64,000 nt of DNA, from NCBI GenBank assembly GCA_018389105.1, contig JACATO010000923.1, positions 124,001 to 188,000 of the forward strand, in the 5' to 3' direction. A program made the translations under genes and the position numbers. Shown here one piece after another: positions 63,167 through 64,000 of this stretch. Position 1 is the first letter of the stretch. Each line of letters opens with the position of its first letter. This DNA is from Nautilus pompilius. Lineage: Eukaryota; Mollusca; Cephalopoda; Nautilida; Nautilidae. The notes below the pieces were generated by a model. It was not told the DNA's origin. It searched no databases and saw only the letters and a list, made by a program, of their open reading frames with translations.

Positions 63167-64000
63167 TAACTTGGCACAACTTTGTGCAAACTAATTTACA
63201 GATGTTGATTCTGCTGGTCTTATTTCTCTCATTGAAAGTGGATTACAAGATGTGCAATCATTTTTCTACAATGAATTTGGGTTCATATTAGCCTTTTAAA
63301 AACTGCCGTCATGGTCCAAAATATCAATGTACTTTCGAAAATGTATATGCAAATATTAAACTTTAAGCAATATGTTAGTTTTGTTATCTTGGTTCTCCAG
63401 TTAATGACACCTTAAAGTATAAATTGATGTGTGCATAGGAAAGGCCACTACTTCTAGTAGACTAAAAATTCATGTATGGAACAATAAATCATTATTAAAT
63501 AATTAAGCTCAATGCCATTGAACAGTTTCCATTTTGTACTGCTTATATCACACATTAAAAATTTGCTGGCAGAATAAAATTCCAAACAGTCTCATTTCTT
63601 AATGCAACATTTTAAGAATTTATTAACTATACTGAAGAAAACTGATTTGCAAGCAACTGGACTTTTTTCACATGTCAAATTAGTGAATCCTAAAGTGTAT
63701 TATGGTGAACTACATATTCAGATCAATTGGACATCATTTTAGAGATGTGATCTTAAGCTGTTAAACATCAAAATGAACATTTGGAAAGAAAACAGTAGGG
63801 ATATATGGCACCAAACTAGATGCTTGCAATTGGAAGATATGTATTTGATGGCTGCTACATGAAATAATTGAATGTGAACACACACAATTAACATCAACTG
63901 GCTTGAATTTTCTCCAAAACCCGGAAGAAATTTAACTACTGTCACTGACCAATCATTTTCAGTTATTTGATTGATTTAGTTTTTCTTATGATGATCACCA

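Larger units (their letters stand above)
41122..64000 (+). other. SH3RF: POSH intron 1 (>22.8 kb, continues off the right edge)
   Basis: Starts at the GTGAGA donor; no matching SH3-encoding exon was found. It holds a C-run tandem array (41494-42012), a Tc1-like relic (42874-44168), SINE-like units (45340-45425, 51261-51426), a MITE pair (46951-47528, 54929-55530), LINE pieces (57870-59000, 62040-62660) and a mariner remnant (62661-63166). In 42013-42873, 44169-45339, 45426-46950, 47529-51260, 51427-54928, 55531-57869, 59001-62039 and 63167-64000 I recognise no gene. These parts are AT-rich with homopolymers, (GT)n near 45126-45152 and (TA)n near 49362-49390. Confidence 0.75.

Noticed and set aside
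41122-64000. Further POSH exons encoding SH3 domains
   Set aside because: I searched plus-strand open segments for ALYDYE-like SH3 starts and found none, so none is annotated.

Overview
This is animal nuclear DNA: AT-rich, with protein-coding exons split by long introns that have GT..AG boundaries and consistent phases, many decayed DNA transposons and non-LTR elements, and one GC-rich CpG island. The window holds parts of two genes transcribed away from each other. On the minus strand is an FHIP1 (FAM160A-type) gene, which encodes the cargo-side subunit of the FTS-Hook-FHIP complex. On the plus strand is the first coding exon of POSH/SH3RF, a RING and SH3 E3 ligase and JNK scaffold. Neither gene is complete. 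FHIP1 runs off the left edge after about 830 codons. POSH shows only its 108-codon RING exon, and its remaining exons lie to the right of the window. The species cannot be fixed from the sequence. The protein divergence and repeat mix would suit a lophotrochozoan such as a mollusc, but this is a weak inference.

Layout: 1-766 is an intron near the 3' end of FHIP1. Seven coding exons lie between 767 and 34117, read right to left, with introns from 336 bp to 10.9 kb. A probable non-coding 5' exon ends at 39834. The CpG-rich promoter region spans about 39480-40790. The POSH coding exon is 40798-41121, and from 41122 to the window end everything appears to be POSH intron 1 (>22.8 kb).

The introns are crowded with mobile DNA. 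They hold a pogo/Tigger relic (9359-11535), two Tc1-like relics (15.8-17.4 kb; 42874-44168), two mariner-type deletion derivatives (8073-8303; 62661-63166), a Ty3/gypsy relic (36.0-37.3 kb) and a LINE in two pieces (57.87-59.0 and 62.04-62.66 kb). They also hold two tRNA-derived SINE-like units, an 84-bp-arm foldback element (26308-26651) and two oppositely oriented copies of one pogo-type MITE (46951-47528; 54929-55530). Five tandem arrays stand out: 40 bp x4, 51 bp x17, 123 bp x10, about 65 bp x8 with C-runs, and a 970-bp GT-rich block.

No prokaryote-style system, CRISPR array, operon or intact mobile element was found. The most interesting observations are the shared FHIP1/POSH promoter with upstream ORFs on both sides, the inverted-repeat pairs inside transcribed introns that could form long dsRNA, and the very homogeneous tandem arrays.
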